Position numbers and translations under genes: made by a program
DNA from: Rugosimonospora sp040255525
GTDB lineage: Bacteria > Actinomycetota > Actinomycetes > Mycobacteriales > Micromonosporaceae
Direction of reading: 5' to 3'
DNA length: 64,000 nucleotides
NCBI GenBank assembly: GCA_040255525.1
Contig: JBDZVD010000001.1
Location: forward strand, 102,872 to 166,871
Shown: positions 1-7,871 of the stretch, piece after piece
Layout of the letters: every line of letters starts with the position of its first letter
Position numbering within the stretch: the stretch's first letter is position 1
The notes under the pieces: generated by a model
Told to the model about the DNA's origin: nothing
Databases searched by the model: none
The model's input: only the letters and a program-made list of their open reading frames with translations

Positions 1-1
1 G

Positions 2-247
2 TCGCGCGCCGCGCGCGTCACCGTGACGACGGTGGCGGGAGAAAGCTTCACCGCCTACGTCGCAGCGCCGAAGGGGACGAAGGCGAACCCGGGCACGGAC
101 GCCGACCTCGACCGCAAGTTCCTCGCGTGCGTGGGCGAACACCGCGGGACGCAGCCTGCGCAACAACTCCTGGACACTCTGCGCTCGGTGTCGCAGGTCG
201 CCGATGTGCGCCCCCTTGCTACCGCCATCTGGCGCGGCGCTCACTGA
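2..247 (+). CDS. MmgE/PrpD family protein, C-terminal fragment (5' end outside window)
   Basis: This open frame runs in from the left edge and stops at 245-247. The visible 81 residues resemble the end of the MmgE/PrpD fold: a beta strand pair around TVAGESFTAYV, then a Gly/Pro turn (KGTKANPGTD), then a DLDRKF helix start. The family includes 2-methylcitrate dehydratase, cis-aconitate decarboxylase and iminodisuccinate epimerase, all acting on di- or tricarboxylates. The stop lies 37 bases before the flavoprotein gene, so it is probably the upstream member of the same operon. Another full MmgE/PrpD gene follows two genes on, which makes a paralogous pair. Only the C-terminus is visible, so family assignment is moderate and the exact substrate is unknown. 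Confidence 0.55.
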   Translation, partial: SRAARVTVTTVAGESFTAYVAAPKGTKANPGTDADLDRKFLACVGEHRGTQPAQQLLDTLRSVSQVADVRPLATAIWRGAH

Positions 248-284
248 CCACCGTCGACACCCAGAGAGAGGACCGGAAAGCACC

Positions 285-1775
285 ATGAACCAGCCACGCG
301 TAATCGTCGTCGGTGCCGGGAACGCGGCGCTCGTCGCCGCACTGGCCGCACACGAGAGCGGTGCCCGGGTGGTCGTACTCGAGGCGGCACCCTACGAGGA
401 ACGCGGCGGCAACAGCCGGTTCGCCGGGGCCGTCTTCCGGATGACGCATGAGGGGCTCGACTCGCTGCGCCCGCTCCTCGCGCCGGAGAACGCATACCTC
501 GACCGGTACACCACCGTCGGGCCGTACACGGCCGACGACTACTACGACGATATTCAGGACATGGCGGGCGGCAGGTCCACCTCCGACCTGGTCCGCACCC
601 TCGTCGAAGAGTCCTTTCCGACCGCGCTGTGGATGCGGGACCACGGCGTACGCTGGGAACTGTCCACCTTGAAGTTCATCAAGCGTGACACGCTCTCCGA
701 GGAGCAGCCGTACGTGCTGCCGCCCGGCGGTGCTCTGCGCACCATCGGTGAGGGCGCCGGCCTGGTGGAGGATCTGTTCACCGCGGTCGAAGAGGCCGGC
801 ATCGAGATCCGCTACAACACGCCGGCGCACGACCTGATCACCTCGGGCAACCGGGTGCTCGGCGTACGGGTGCGCCTCGCCGACAGCTACGAGGAGCTCT
901 ACGGTCCCGTGGTGCTGGCAAGCGGGGGCTTCGAGGGTAACCGCGAGATGCGGGTGCGTTACCTTGGCAGCGGATGGGATCTCGTGAAGCTGCGGGGGAC
1001 GCGGTTCAACTCCGGCAACATGCTCCAGCGCGCCCTGCAGGCCGGTGCCGGCACGGCCGGGCACTGGGGCGGATGCCACGCGACCCCGGTCGCGATCGAC
1101 GCGCCGGACATCGGCGATCTGCGCATCCGCGACAAGTCCGCCCGGCACTCGTACCCGTACGGCCTGCTCGTCAACGACAGTGGCCGGCGGTTCATCGACG
1201 AGGGCGAGCAGTACTACCTGCACACGTATGCCAAGACGGGTGCGGCGATCCGCTCGCAACACAACGCGTACGCCGTGCAGATCTTTGACCAGAAGACGGT
1301 CCGTCTGCTCCAGCCGCGATACAGCACACAGACCCCGGTCGTGGCGGACAGCATCGAAGAGCTCGCCAAGCTGCTCGCGATCCCGGCGGAAACGCTGGCG
1401 GAGACGGTCGCCACGTTCAACGCCTCGGTGCCCGCGCCTGACGGCTTCGACCCGCTGGTCGAGGACGGTCTGGCCACCCGTGGCATCCAACCTCCGAAGA
1501 GCAACTGGGCCCTGGCACTGGACTGCCCGCCGTACGTCGCCTACCCGGTCACGTGCGGGATCACCTTCACCTACGGGGGCCTGGCGATCGACATTCAGGC
1601 ACACGTGCTGACCACCGAGGGCCAGCCGATGAGCGGGCTGTACGCGACCGGAGAGCTGACCGGCGGCTTCTTCTTCAACAACTATCCGGGCGGGTCGGGG
1701 CTCATGCGGGGCGCGGTCTTCGGCCTGCGCGCCGGGCGTAACGCCGCGGCCGAGTTGCCGGCGGTGACGCGATGA
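285..1775 (+). CDS. FAD-dependent dehydrogenase, tricarballylate dehydrogenase (TcuA)-like
   Basis: A 496-residue flavoprotein of the fumarate reductase/succinate dehydrogenase flavoprotein class. The N-terminal dinucleotide-binding motif VVGAGNAALVAALAA is followed by the acidic strand end (VVLEA) and ERGGNSRFAGAVFR, a segment typical of TcuA-type proteins. The C-terminal FAD-capping segment is also present (GLYATGELTGGFF, then NNYPGGSGLMRG). TcuA oxidises tricarballylate to cis-aconitate, so a saturated polycarboxylate oxidised to its alkene is a fair guess. I chose ATG 285 because the protein then begins just before the Rossmann motif and a purine-rich stretch (AGAGAGAGGA) precedes it; a longer in-frame start at 204 would overlap the upstream gene. 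Its stop overlaps the next gene by 4 bases. No tcuB-like electron-transfer partner is visible, so the electron acceptor is unknown. Confidence 0.8.
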   Translation: MNQPRVIVVGAGNAALVAALAAHESGARVVVLEAAPYEERGGNSRFAGAVFRMTHEGLDSLRPLLAPENAYLDRYTTVGPYTADDYYDDIQDMAGGRSTSDLVRTLVEESFPTALWMRDHGVRWELSTLKFIKRDTLSEEQPYVLPPGGALRTIGEGAGLVEDLFTAVEEAGIEIRYNTPAHDLITSGNRVLGVRVRLADSYEELYGPVVLASGGFEGNREMRVRYLGSGWDLVKLRGTRFNSGNMLQRALQAGAGTAGHWGGCHATPVAIDAPDIGDLRIRDKSARHSYPYGLLVNDSGRRFIDEGEQYYLHTYAKTGAAIRSQHNAYAVQIFDQKTVRLLQPRYSTQTPVVADSIEELAKLLAIPAETLAETVATFNASVPAPDGFDPLVEDGLATRGIQPPKSNWALALDCPPYVAYPVTCGITFTYGGLAIDIQAHVLTTEGQPMSGLYATGELTGGFFFNNYPGGSGLMRGAVFGLRAGRNAAAELPAVTR

Positions 1776-3130
1776 GCCTCACCGGTGACCTCGTCGACCT
1801 CGTCCGTATGGTCCGGTACGACGACCTCGGGCCGGTGGAGATCGACATTGCCCGGCAGGTGTGCATCGACGGCATCGGCGTCACGATCGCCGGATACACC
1901 GAGCCGAGCGGGCTGGGCCGGATCGTCGTCGACTACGTGCGCGAGGCGGGCGGCAACCCGCAGGCATCGGTCATCGCCGGCGGGATGCGGACCTCCATCG
2001 GCAACGCGGCCTTCGCCAACGGGACCATGGCCCACGCGCTCGACTTCGACAACACCTGGTACCCGATGAACCACCCGACCTCGCCGACCCTGCCGGCGAT
2101 CCTGGCCCTGGCAGAGCACCACGGGCTGCCGGGGTGGCGAGTGCTGGAGGCCGTGGTGGCGGCGTTCGAGGTGCAGGCCCGGCTGCGCATGGCGTCGACC
2201 GGCCTGCATACGGGTAAGGGCTTCCACAAGCCGGGGACCACCGGCATCATGGGCGCCACAGCGGCGGCGATCAAGCTGCTCGACCTCGACCGGACGCAGG
2301 CCGAGATGGCGTTCGGGATCGCCGGCTCGCGCGCCGGCAGCCTGAGCCTCAACACGGGCACCATGACGAAGTCGAGCCACTCCGGACACGCCGCCCGGAT
2401 GGGCGCGGAGTGCGGGATGCTCGCCGCGCGCGGCTTCACCGCCACCGACGATGTCTTCGGCCCGAAAGGCTACTTCGACACCTTTCTCCGTGAGGAGCAG
2501 GAGCCACGGCTGCTCATCACAGACTTCGGCCGCCCGTTCCGGATGACCGACCCGGGCGTGGGCTTCAAGAAGTACCCGTCGAACTACTTCACCCACCGAG
2601 GCATCGACGCCGCGATATCGCTGCGCCGGGAGCATCGCCTCGATCCGGCGGACATCGCGTCCGTCTCCATCGCCTTTCCCGCGCTGGACTACGTGAACCG
2701 GCCGAACCCGAAGACCGGACTGGACGGCAAGTTCAGTGTGCAATACACGGTCGCCGTTGCCCTGCTCGATGCCGCCGTCACCATCGACACCTTCACCGAT
2801 GAGCGCCGGTTCGCCCCGGACGTGGAGGCGCTCCTGCCAAAGGTCGAGCTCGTCGTCGACGAGTCGATTCCGCCCGAGTTCGACACCATGCACATCAGGC
2901 TCACGGTGCGGACCACCTCCGGAACCGTGTACCGGCAACGAGTGGACAAGCTCAGCGGCATGCAGGGCGTGCCGCTCGAACCCGGGGAACTGGAGGCGAA
3001 GTTCATGGGCTGCGCCACGCGGGTGTTCGATACCGACCGGGCGACAAGGCTGCTGCACGAGCTGCAGGGAATCGAGAAGGCGGAGAACCTGGACACCATC
3101 ATGAGTCTCGCCCGCGGCGACGATGCCTGA
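1772..3130 (+). CDS. MmgE/PrpD family protein
   Basis: A full-length 452-residue MmgE/PrpD protein. Visible family landmarks are AHALDFDNTW, MNHPTSPTLPAILALAE, GFHKPGTTGIMGATAAA, a SHSGHAARMGAE helix and the KKYPSNYFTH active-site loop. Members dehydrate, decarboxylate or epimerise di- and tricarboxylates such as 2-methylcitrate, cis-aconitate and iminodisuccinate. The ATG start overlaps the preceding stop (ATGA), so it is translationally coupled to the TcuA-like dehydrogenase. This suggests that it takes the alkene made by that enzyme, although this is inference. A Ser stands where many relatives have Pro in SHPGH. The specific reaction cannot be read from sequence. Confidence 0.85.
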   Translation: MSLTGDLVDLVRMVRYDDLGPVEIDIARQVCIDGIGVTIAGYTEPSGLGRIVVDYVREAGGNPQASVIAGGMRTSIGNAAFANGTMAHALDFDNTWYPMNHPTSPTLPAILALAEHHGLPGWRVLEAVVAAFEVQARLRMASTGLHTGKGFHKPGTTGIMGATAAAIKLLDLDRTQAEMAFGIAGSRAGSLSLNTGTMTKSSHSGHAARMGAECGMLAARGFTATDDVFGPKGYFDTFLREEQEPRLLITDFGRPFRMTDPGVGFKKYPSNYFTHRGIDAAISLRREHRLDPADIASVSIAFPALDYVNRPNPKTGLDGKFSVQYTVAVALLDAAVTIDTFTDERRFAPDVEALLPKVELVVDESIPPEFDTMHIRLTVRTTSGTVYRQRVDKLSGMQGVPLEPGELEAKFMGCATRVFDTDRATRLLHELQGIEKAENLDTIMSLARGDDA

Positions 3131-4424
3131 CGCGACGAGATGGCCTTCGCCACTTTCGTCTCTGCGCGTACGCAACTACCGCCTGTTCATCAGCGGACAG
3201 GCGGTTTCGCAGGCCGGTACCTGGGTCGACACCACGGCCCAGGCCTGGCTTGTCCTGCTGTTGACCGACAGCGGAACCGCGCTCGGGCTCGCGGCCGCGG
3301 CGCGGTTCCTGCCCATCATCCTGCTCGGTCCCTGGGCGGGGGTGGTCGCGGACCGGGTCAACAAGCGCCACTTGCTGCTGGTTACCCAGGGCTCGCTCGC
3401 GGCGGTCGCGGTCGTGCTGTGGCTGCTCGTCGCCACCGATGCCATCACCATGCCGATGGTGTACCTGCTCTCGCTGTGCACCGGGATTGCGAACGCGTTT
3501 GACAGCCCGGTGCGGCAGACCATCGTGGTGGAAATGGTGGGCACCGATCTCGCCCGCAACGCGATCTCGCTCAACTCCGTGATCGTGAACCTGGCACGTA
3601 TCGTCGGCCCCTCGATCGCGGCCGTGCTGATCCGGTTCGCCGGCATCAGCCTGTGCTTCGCGGTCAACGCGGCCTCGTTTGTCGTGGTGCTCGTCATGCT
3701 CGGCCTGGTCCGCGAGCGCGACATGCGCCTGCCGGCGCGACAGCCGCGCGCCCCAGGCCAACTCCGGGCCGGGGTCCAGTACCTGCTGTCCACCCGGGAG
3801 TTGCTCGCCCCCTTCCTCCTCGTGACAGTGACCGGCGTGTTCGCCTGGGAGTACCAGGTGACGCTTCCCCTGATGGCGAAGGCCGGGCTGAACGGAGGAC
3901 CCGACGCGCTCGCGGCGATGTTCGGCTCGATGGGCGTCGGTGCGGTGATGGGTGGGTTAGTCAGCGGCAGTTTCCGGCAGACCCGGATGAGGGGACTCGT
4001 CATCGCCGGACTCACCTGGGGCGCCACCATGCTCATCGCCGCGGGCGGCCCGACCCTGCTGGTCATCTGCGCCGCGCTGTTCGTCGCTGGGTACGCGAGC
4101 GTGGTCTTCAACACCGTCGCCAAGACCCTGCTGCAGATCCGGGCGGTTCCGACCATGAGGGGCCGCGTCATGGCACTGTGGGCGAGCGCCTGGAACGGGT
4201 CAACCGCGGTGGGCGGACCGATCGTCGGATGGATCGGGCAGACCTTCGGCGCCCGTTGGTCGCTCGCGGCCGGCGGAGTACCCACCGTGCTCGCGTGCAC
4301 GACGCTCGGGCTCGCCCTCGTCCCCGGCCGCCGCGACGACCGCCACCGCGCCGACATGCCCGATGCAGAACAGGCTCCGACGCCGGAGCCCGGCGTCCGA
4401 GCAGTCCAGAATGGAGAGACATGA
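3123..4424 (+). CDS. MFS transporter (MFS_3/EntS-like)
   Basis: A 433-residue integral membrane protein with about twelve hydrophobic segments. It starts LSSLRVRNYRLFISGQAVSQ, the usual opening of the MFS_3 (EntS-like) group, with the VADRVNKRHLLL loop after TM2 typical of the major facilitator superfamily. EntS-type proteins are mostly exporters, but distant members in catabolic operons are often assumed to be importers, so direction is not settled. It overlaps the MmgE/PrpD gene by 8 bases and the downstream lyase-like gene by 4, so it clearly belongs to this operon. Its substrate is probably a carboxylate handled by the neighbouring enzymes, which is inference. The C-terminal 35 residues are a hydrophilic, Pro/Asp-rich tail. 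Confidence 0.85.
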   Translation: MPDATRWPSPLSSLRVRNYRLFISGQAVSQAGTWVDTTAQAWLVLLLTDSGTALGLAAAARFLPIILLGPWAGVVADRVNKRHLLLVTQGSLAAVAVVLWLLVATDAITMPMVYLLSLCTGIANAFDSPVRQTIVVEMVGTDLARNAISLNSVIVNLARIVGPSIAAVLIRFAGISLCFAVNAASFVVVLVMLGLVRERDMRLPARQPRAPGQLRAGVQYLLSTRELLAPFLLVTVTGVFAWEYQVTLPLMAKAGLNGGPDALAAMFGSMGVGAVMGGLVSGSFRQTRMRGLVIAGLTWGATMLIAAGGPTLLVICAALFVAGYASVVFNTVAKTLLQIRAVPTMRGRVMALWASAWNGSTAVGGPIVGWIGQTFGARWSLAAGGVPTVLACTTLGLALVPGRRDDRHRADMPDAEQAPTPEPGVRAVQNGET

Positions 4425-5722
4425 CCGAGACCACGCCCTGGCACCAACCCGGCCGCTGGCTGGCCAACCCGACCTACTGGGACCCGGACGCCCTGGCGCA
4501 GCGGGTCACCGCCTCCGCGCCCGCACGGTTCATCGACTGCACCCTTTCCGAGGGAGACGACTGCGTCGGTCATCAGCTGAGCTGGAACGCCCGGCTGTCG
4601 CTGATGCAGCGGCTGAGCGAGGCGGGCGTGGACGAGATCACCCTGCCCAGTCACGCCACCCTTGACGAGGAGCGCGACATCGTGCTGGCGTACCGGCGTC
4701 GTGGCCTGAGTACGCCGCTGGTGGCCAAGGGCCCCGGCATCGAAATGCCACTGCGCGAGGGCTGGAAGGAACGGCTGCGCCACCACGTCAGGCTCGGCGC
4801 CGAGACGATCAGCCCGATCTACAAGTGGCCTTTTCGGGAGACGTTGAACGACTTCAGTGGCGACCTGACGAAGTCCGCGCTGATCGACATGCTGGCCGAG
4901 AGCGCGGCGTTCAGCAAGACGTTGGGTGTGCGGGTAGTCCCGTGGGTCGCCGATTCCATGCGCACCCGGCTGGACACGGCGGTGGCGTTCTACCACGCCC
5001 TCTCCGAAGCCGGGGTCGACGGGGTCTACGTCGTCGACAGCCGTGGCAACAGCAATCCCCTGGCGACCCGGGTCTTCATCTCCGCCATCCGCGCCGCGAT
5101 CCGTCCCGACTGCGACATCTACGTGCAGCACCACAATGACCTCGGCCTGGCCACCGCGAATGCGTTGGCCGCGGTCGAGGCCGGAGCGACCGTCACCGAC
5201 GCCAGCGTCCTCGGCATCGGCGACCGGGGCGGTTGCGTCGCCATCGAGGAGGCCGCCGTGGTGTTCGAGATGTACGGCTTCCCAACGAATATCCGGCTGG
5301 ACCGGCTGTACGAGTTGGGCCGCTTCACCCAGGAGGCGTTTGGCGTCGACCTACCGCCATGGAAGCCGATCGTCGGGGAGAACTGGAACAAGGAGGAGGG
5401 CGCGGGGCACCTGGAAGGGGAGACCCAGGACATTGCGACCATCGCGATCGCGCCGGGCGTGGTGGGCCGCGCGTTCGAGGGCGTCATAGGCTCGAAGATC
5501 CTCTTCGGCCGGGAACGCAGTAGCGCCCGCGACAGCGACCCCGCGTTCCTCCGCGAACTCTTGGCGCACTGGGACATCAAAGCGACCGAGCCGCAGTTCC
5601 AACGAATCCTGCACCGAGCGCGGCAGGCCGTCGCCACCTCGTATCGCCACCACTACCTCACCGTGGACGAGTTCAAGGAGATCTCGCTCGGGGTTGTGCT
5701 CGGCGAGGGCACAGATGCCTGA
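4421..5722 (+). CDS. DRE-TIM metallolyase-like protein with altered catalytic motifs
   Basis: A 433-residue TIM-barrel protein of the HMG-CoA lyase/homocitrate synthase/isopropylmalate synthase superfamily. Strand 1 reads FIDCTLSEGDD, where homocitrate synthases carry TLREGEQ: the catalytic Arg is Ser. The metal-binding HxHND motif is QHHNDLGLATAN, with the first His replaced by Gln. The late loop GIGDRGGC resembles GIGERNG. The barrel is otherwise intact (LPSHATLDEERDI, WVADSMRTRLD, VYVVDSRGNSNP). These changes suggest a lyase or aldolase with different chemistry or metal use rather than a canonical Claisen enzyme. A HMGL-type role in C-C cleavage would suit the pathway position. ATG 4421 overlaps the MFS stop by 4 bases. 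Confidence 0.8.
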   Translation: MTETTPWHQPGRWLANPTYWDPDALAQRVTASAPARFIDCTLSEGDDCVGHQLSWNARLSLMQRLSEAGVDEITLPSHATLDEERDIVLAYRRRGLSTPLVAKGPGIEMPLREGWKERLRHHVRLGAETISPIYKWPFRETLNDFSGDLTKSALIDMLAESAAFSKTLGVRVVPWVADSMRTRLDTAVAFYHALSEAGVDGVYVVDSRGNSNPLATRVFISAIRAAIRPDCDIYVQHHNDLGLATANALAAVEAGATVTDASVLGIGDRGGCVAIEEAAVVFEMYGFPTNIRLDRLYELGRFTQEAFGVDLPPWKPIVGENWNKEEGAGHLEGETQDIATIAIAPGVVGRAFEGVIGSKILFGRERSSARDSDPAFLRELLAHWDIKATEPQFQRILHRARQAVATSYRHHYLTVDEFKEISLGVVLGEGTDA

Positions 5723-6767
5723 CTCGCGGCCGCGGGTGCTCGTCCTCGATGACTACGAGGCCGGCCTGGGCCGCTCGCCGCACCTCGCCGCGCTTGACGA
5801 TCTGATCGACCTGGAAACGCTGCGCGAGCCGGTGGGCCCGGACGAGCTGGCCGTGCGGGCCCGAGGCGTGCCCTTCGTCGTCACGATTCGCGAACGCACG
5901 CGCCTGAGCGAGGAGGTGCTCACCCGGCTGCCCGATGCGGAGCTTGTACTACAGACCGGGGGGCATGCCTACCACATCGATCTGGACGCCGCGAGGCGCC
6001 ACAACGTGATGATCGCGCTTGGTCGCCGGTCGAAGTCCTCCCCTTCGCCGGTCGTCGCCGAGCTCGTGCTCGGGTTGATGATCGCGTGGTACCGCAACCT
6101 CGTCCCGGCAGTCAATGGCGTCCGCGCGGGCGGCTGGCCGGCCTCGCTCGGCCGGATGCTGAGCGGTCGAACGCTCGGCGTGCTCGGCTTCGGACGGCAT
6201 GGCGTAACGGTGGCCCAGCGGGCGCACGCGATGGGAATGACCGTGCTCGCCTGGAGCCCGTCGCTGACTCCGGAGCGTGCCGCGGCGCGGCATGCCCAGG
6301 CCGCCGGCTTCGATGCGCTGCTGGCCCGGTCCGACGTGGTCAGCGTGCACGTGCCGCTGCGACCGGAGACCGTCGGGCTGATCGGGGCCCGGGAACTGCG
6401 GCTGATGGGGCCTGACACGCTGCTCATCAACACCTCGCGCGGCCCCGTCGTGGACGAGGCCGCTTTGGTGGAGGCGCTGTCGACCCGGACCATCGAGGGC
6501 GCAGCGCTGGACGTCTTCGATGTCGAGCCGCTGCCGGCGCCACATCCGCTGCGCACGCTCGACAACGTCATCTGCACACCCCACCTCGGGTACACGGTGG
6601 ACGCCGCCTTTGAGGATTTCGCGGAAACCACCGCGAGACAACTGCGCGCCTACCTGGCCCACGACCTGGATCCAGAACTCGTCCTCAACCCCGAGGTCGC
6701 TTCGCGACGACCGGCGGCGTGGGGCGGCCTGCGGTTTCACCCCTCACCTTCGGGAGCGTTGTCATGA
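5715..6767 (+). CDS. D-2-hydroxyacid dehydrogenase
   Basis: A 350-residue NAD(P)-dependent dehydrogenase of the D-isomer-specific family, interconverting 2-keto acids and D-2-hydroxy acids. The nucleotide-binding motif is VLGFGRHG, and the catalytic triad appears in order: Arg in INTSRGPVVDE, Glu in DVFDVEPLP and His in ICTPHLGYT. The extended N-terminal catalytic domain runs through about residue 100. I use ATG 5715, which overlaps the lyase-like gene by 8 bases and gives MPDSRPRVLVLDD. In this operon it may reduce or oxidise the 2-oxo acid released by the lyase-like protein; this is inference. Phosphoglycerate dehydrogenase is unlikely because there is no ACT domain. Confidence 0.85.
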   Translation: MPDSRPRVLVLDDYEAGLGRSPHLAALDDLIDLETLREPVGPDELAVRARGVPFVVTIRERTRLSEEVLTRLPDAELVLQTGGHAYHIDLDAARRHNVMIALGRRSKSSPSPVVAELVLGLMIAWYRNLVPAVNGVRAGGWPASLGRMLSGRTLGVLGFGRHGVTVAQRAHAMGMTVLAWSPSLTPERAAARHAQAAGFDALLARSDVVSVHVPLRPETVGLIGARELRLMGPDTLLINTSRGPVVDEAALVEALSTRTIEGAALDVFDVEPLPAPHPLRTLDNVICTPHLGYTVDAAFEDFAETTARQLRAYLAHDLDPELVLNPEVASRRPAAWGGLRFHPSPSGALS

Positions 6768-7186
6768 GCGACGACAGTCCTGTTCGCCACGATGCTCGCG
6801 GCGGCGTCATCAGGATGGCCGAGGTCGCACCCACCCTGGGCCTCGAAGGCCACCCCGGCACCGCCGCGTATCGATTGATGAGGCCCGGCACCGAGCAGTC
6901 TCGGTGGCTACACGTCACCTACAACGTGATCGAGCCGGGCGGGGGCATCGACCCGCACTACCACGCCGGGATCGATGCCGACCACGCGTACTTCGTCATC
7001 TCGGGTACCGCTCGGGCGTGCATCGGGCAGGAGGAGTTCGATGTCGGGCCCGGCGACATGATGGTGTTTGATTGCAGCACCGTGCACGGCTTCACGGTGA
7101 CCGGCGACGAAACGGCGCACGTGCTGCGCCTCGGAGCTTCCGGGGACGGTCGGACCACGGGCGGCAGCGTCTTCGTGGACCGCTGA
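6764..7186 (+). CDS. Cupin domain protein
   Basis: A 140-residue single-domain cupin. Motif 1 contains the metal ligands in HYHAGIDADHAYFVISG, and motif 2 appears as GPGDMMVFDCSTVHGF. Two His of the first motif and the final VHG His are retained, so it should bind a divalent metal. Small cupins of this kind act as isomerases, dioxygenases or decarboxylases, or simply bind ligands; I cannot choose between them. The ATG overlaps the 2-hydroxyacid dehydrogenase stop by 4 bases, and a short hairpin follows its stop, so it is the last gene of the operon. Confidence 0.75.
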   Translation: MSDDSPVRHDARGGVIRMAEVAPTLGLEGHPGTAAYRLMRPGTEQSRWLHVTYNVIEPGGGIDPHYHAGIDADHAYFVISGTARACIGQEEFDVGPGDMMVFDCSTVHGFTVTGDETAHVLRLGASGDGRTTGGSVFVDR

Positions 7187-7190
7187 GCGC

Positions 7191-7214
7191 CAGTGGTGCC
7201 ACGACACACCACTG
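7191..7214. terminator. Hairpin after the carboxylate operon
   Basis: An 8-base stem (CAGTGGTG with CACCACTG) around an 8-base loop starts four bases after the cupin stop. It lies between the end of the plus-strand operon and the end of the convergent MarR gene. There is no clear T-run, as is common in actinomycetes, so termination is inferred. Confidence 0.5.
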
Positions 7215-7323
7215 CATGACAACGGACTCAGTGGCCAGGAGATCTCGCCACCGGCGGCCAGACGATCCGGCACAGCGGCGGTCAGCACGTCTGCCCGCAC
7301 GGCCGGGTAGAGGGTGTGACGGG

Positions 7324-7782
7324 TCACCGATTGGTGTGCGTGGTCGATGTCTGTTCGATGAGGGTGGCGGTGGCGCGGTCGAGAAGCGCGCAGAACTGCT
7401 TGTGCTCGTCGGAGGTGAATCGGTCGGTGAGCGCGCGCTCGAGCACGATGACTTCCTGGTACGCGCGGTCGAGCGCGGCGCGTCCACCGTCGGTGAGCGC
7501 GGCGATCAGGACCTTCGCGTGCACCGGGGACGGGTGCCGGTCGATGAGTCCCTTGTTCTGCAGGCCGGTCAGCACGCTGGCCATGCTCTGCTGGGTGACC
7601 CCGCAGGCGCGGGCCAGTTGGGCGCCGGACATCCCGTCTTCACGGGAGAGGGCCAGCAACACGGTGTACTGGGTCATGGTCAGTCCGTAGCCGCGCAGAA
7701 CGGCTTCGTGATGGGCCATCAGCGCTTGCTCGGCGCGGCGGATGCGGGTGCACAGGTATTCCTCGACTGGCACGTCGATCAT
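7324..7782 (-). CDS. MarR family transcriptional regulator
   Basis: A 152-residue winged-helix repressor. The recognition region MSGAQLARACGVTQQSMASVLTGL is followed by the wing (KGLIDRHPSP) and flanked by dimerisation helices at both ends (RAEQALMAHHEAVLRG and EHKQFCALLDRAT). MarR proteins usually respond to phenolics, quinones or oxidants. It is transcribed away from the quinone oxidoreductase gene at 7872, and a near-perfect inverted repeat sits between the two starts. It therefore probably represses both itself and that enzyme. One Cys lies in the recognition region and another near the C-terminus, leaving redox sensing possible but unproven. Confidence 0.9.
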   Translation of the reverse strand: MIDVPVEEYLCTRIRRAEQALMAHHEAVLRGYGLTMTQYTVLLALSREDGMSGAQLARACGVTQQSMASVLTGLQNKGLIDRHPSPVHAKVLIAALTDGGRAALDRAYQEVIVLERALTDRFTSDEHKQFCALLDRATATLIEQTSTTHTNR

Positions 7783-7799
7783 GTCACAGCCACCTCAGT

Positions 7800-7852
7800 T
7801 GACTCAGGTATCTGATACTGCTTAGGTTCCTGAGTGTCAGGATACTGAGTCA
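7800..7852. promoter_or_regulatory. Probable MarR operator (inverted repeat)
   Basis: The left arm TGACTCAGGTATCTGATA begins at 7800. The right end, read on the minus strand, gives TGACTCAGTATCCTGACA. The two arms match over most of their length, with a one-base offset, around a centre near 7826. The repeat occupies the whole space between the MarR start (7782) and the ribosome-binding site of the oxidoreductase (AGAAGG). This is the expected place for a MarR site controlling both promoters. Confidence 0.7.
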
Positions 7853-7871
7853 CTACAGAAGGTTGAAAGTG

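Noticed and set aside
3176..5134. 652-codon minus-strand frame opposite the MFS and DRE-TIM genes
   Set aside because: No start signal or motif, and it spans the junction of two overlapping plus-strand genes.
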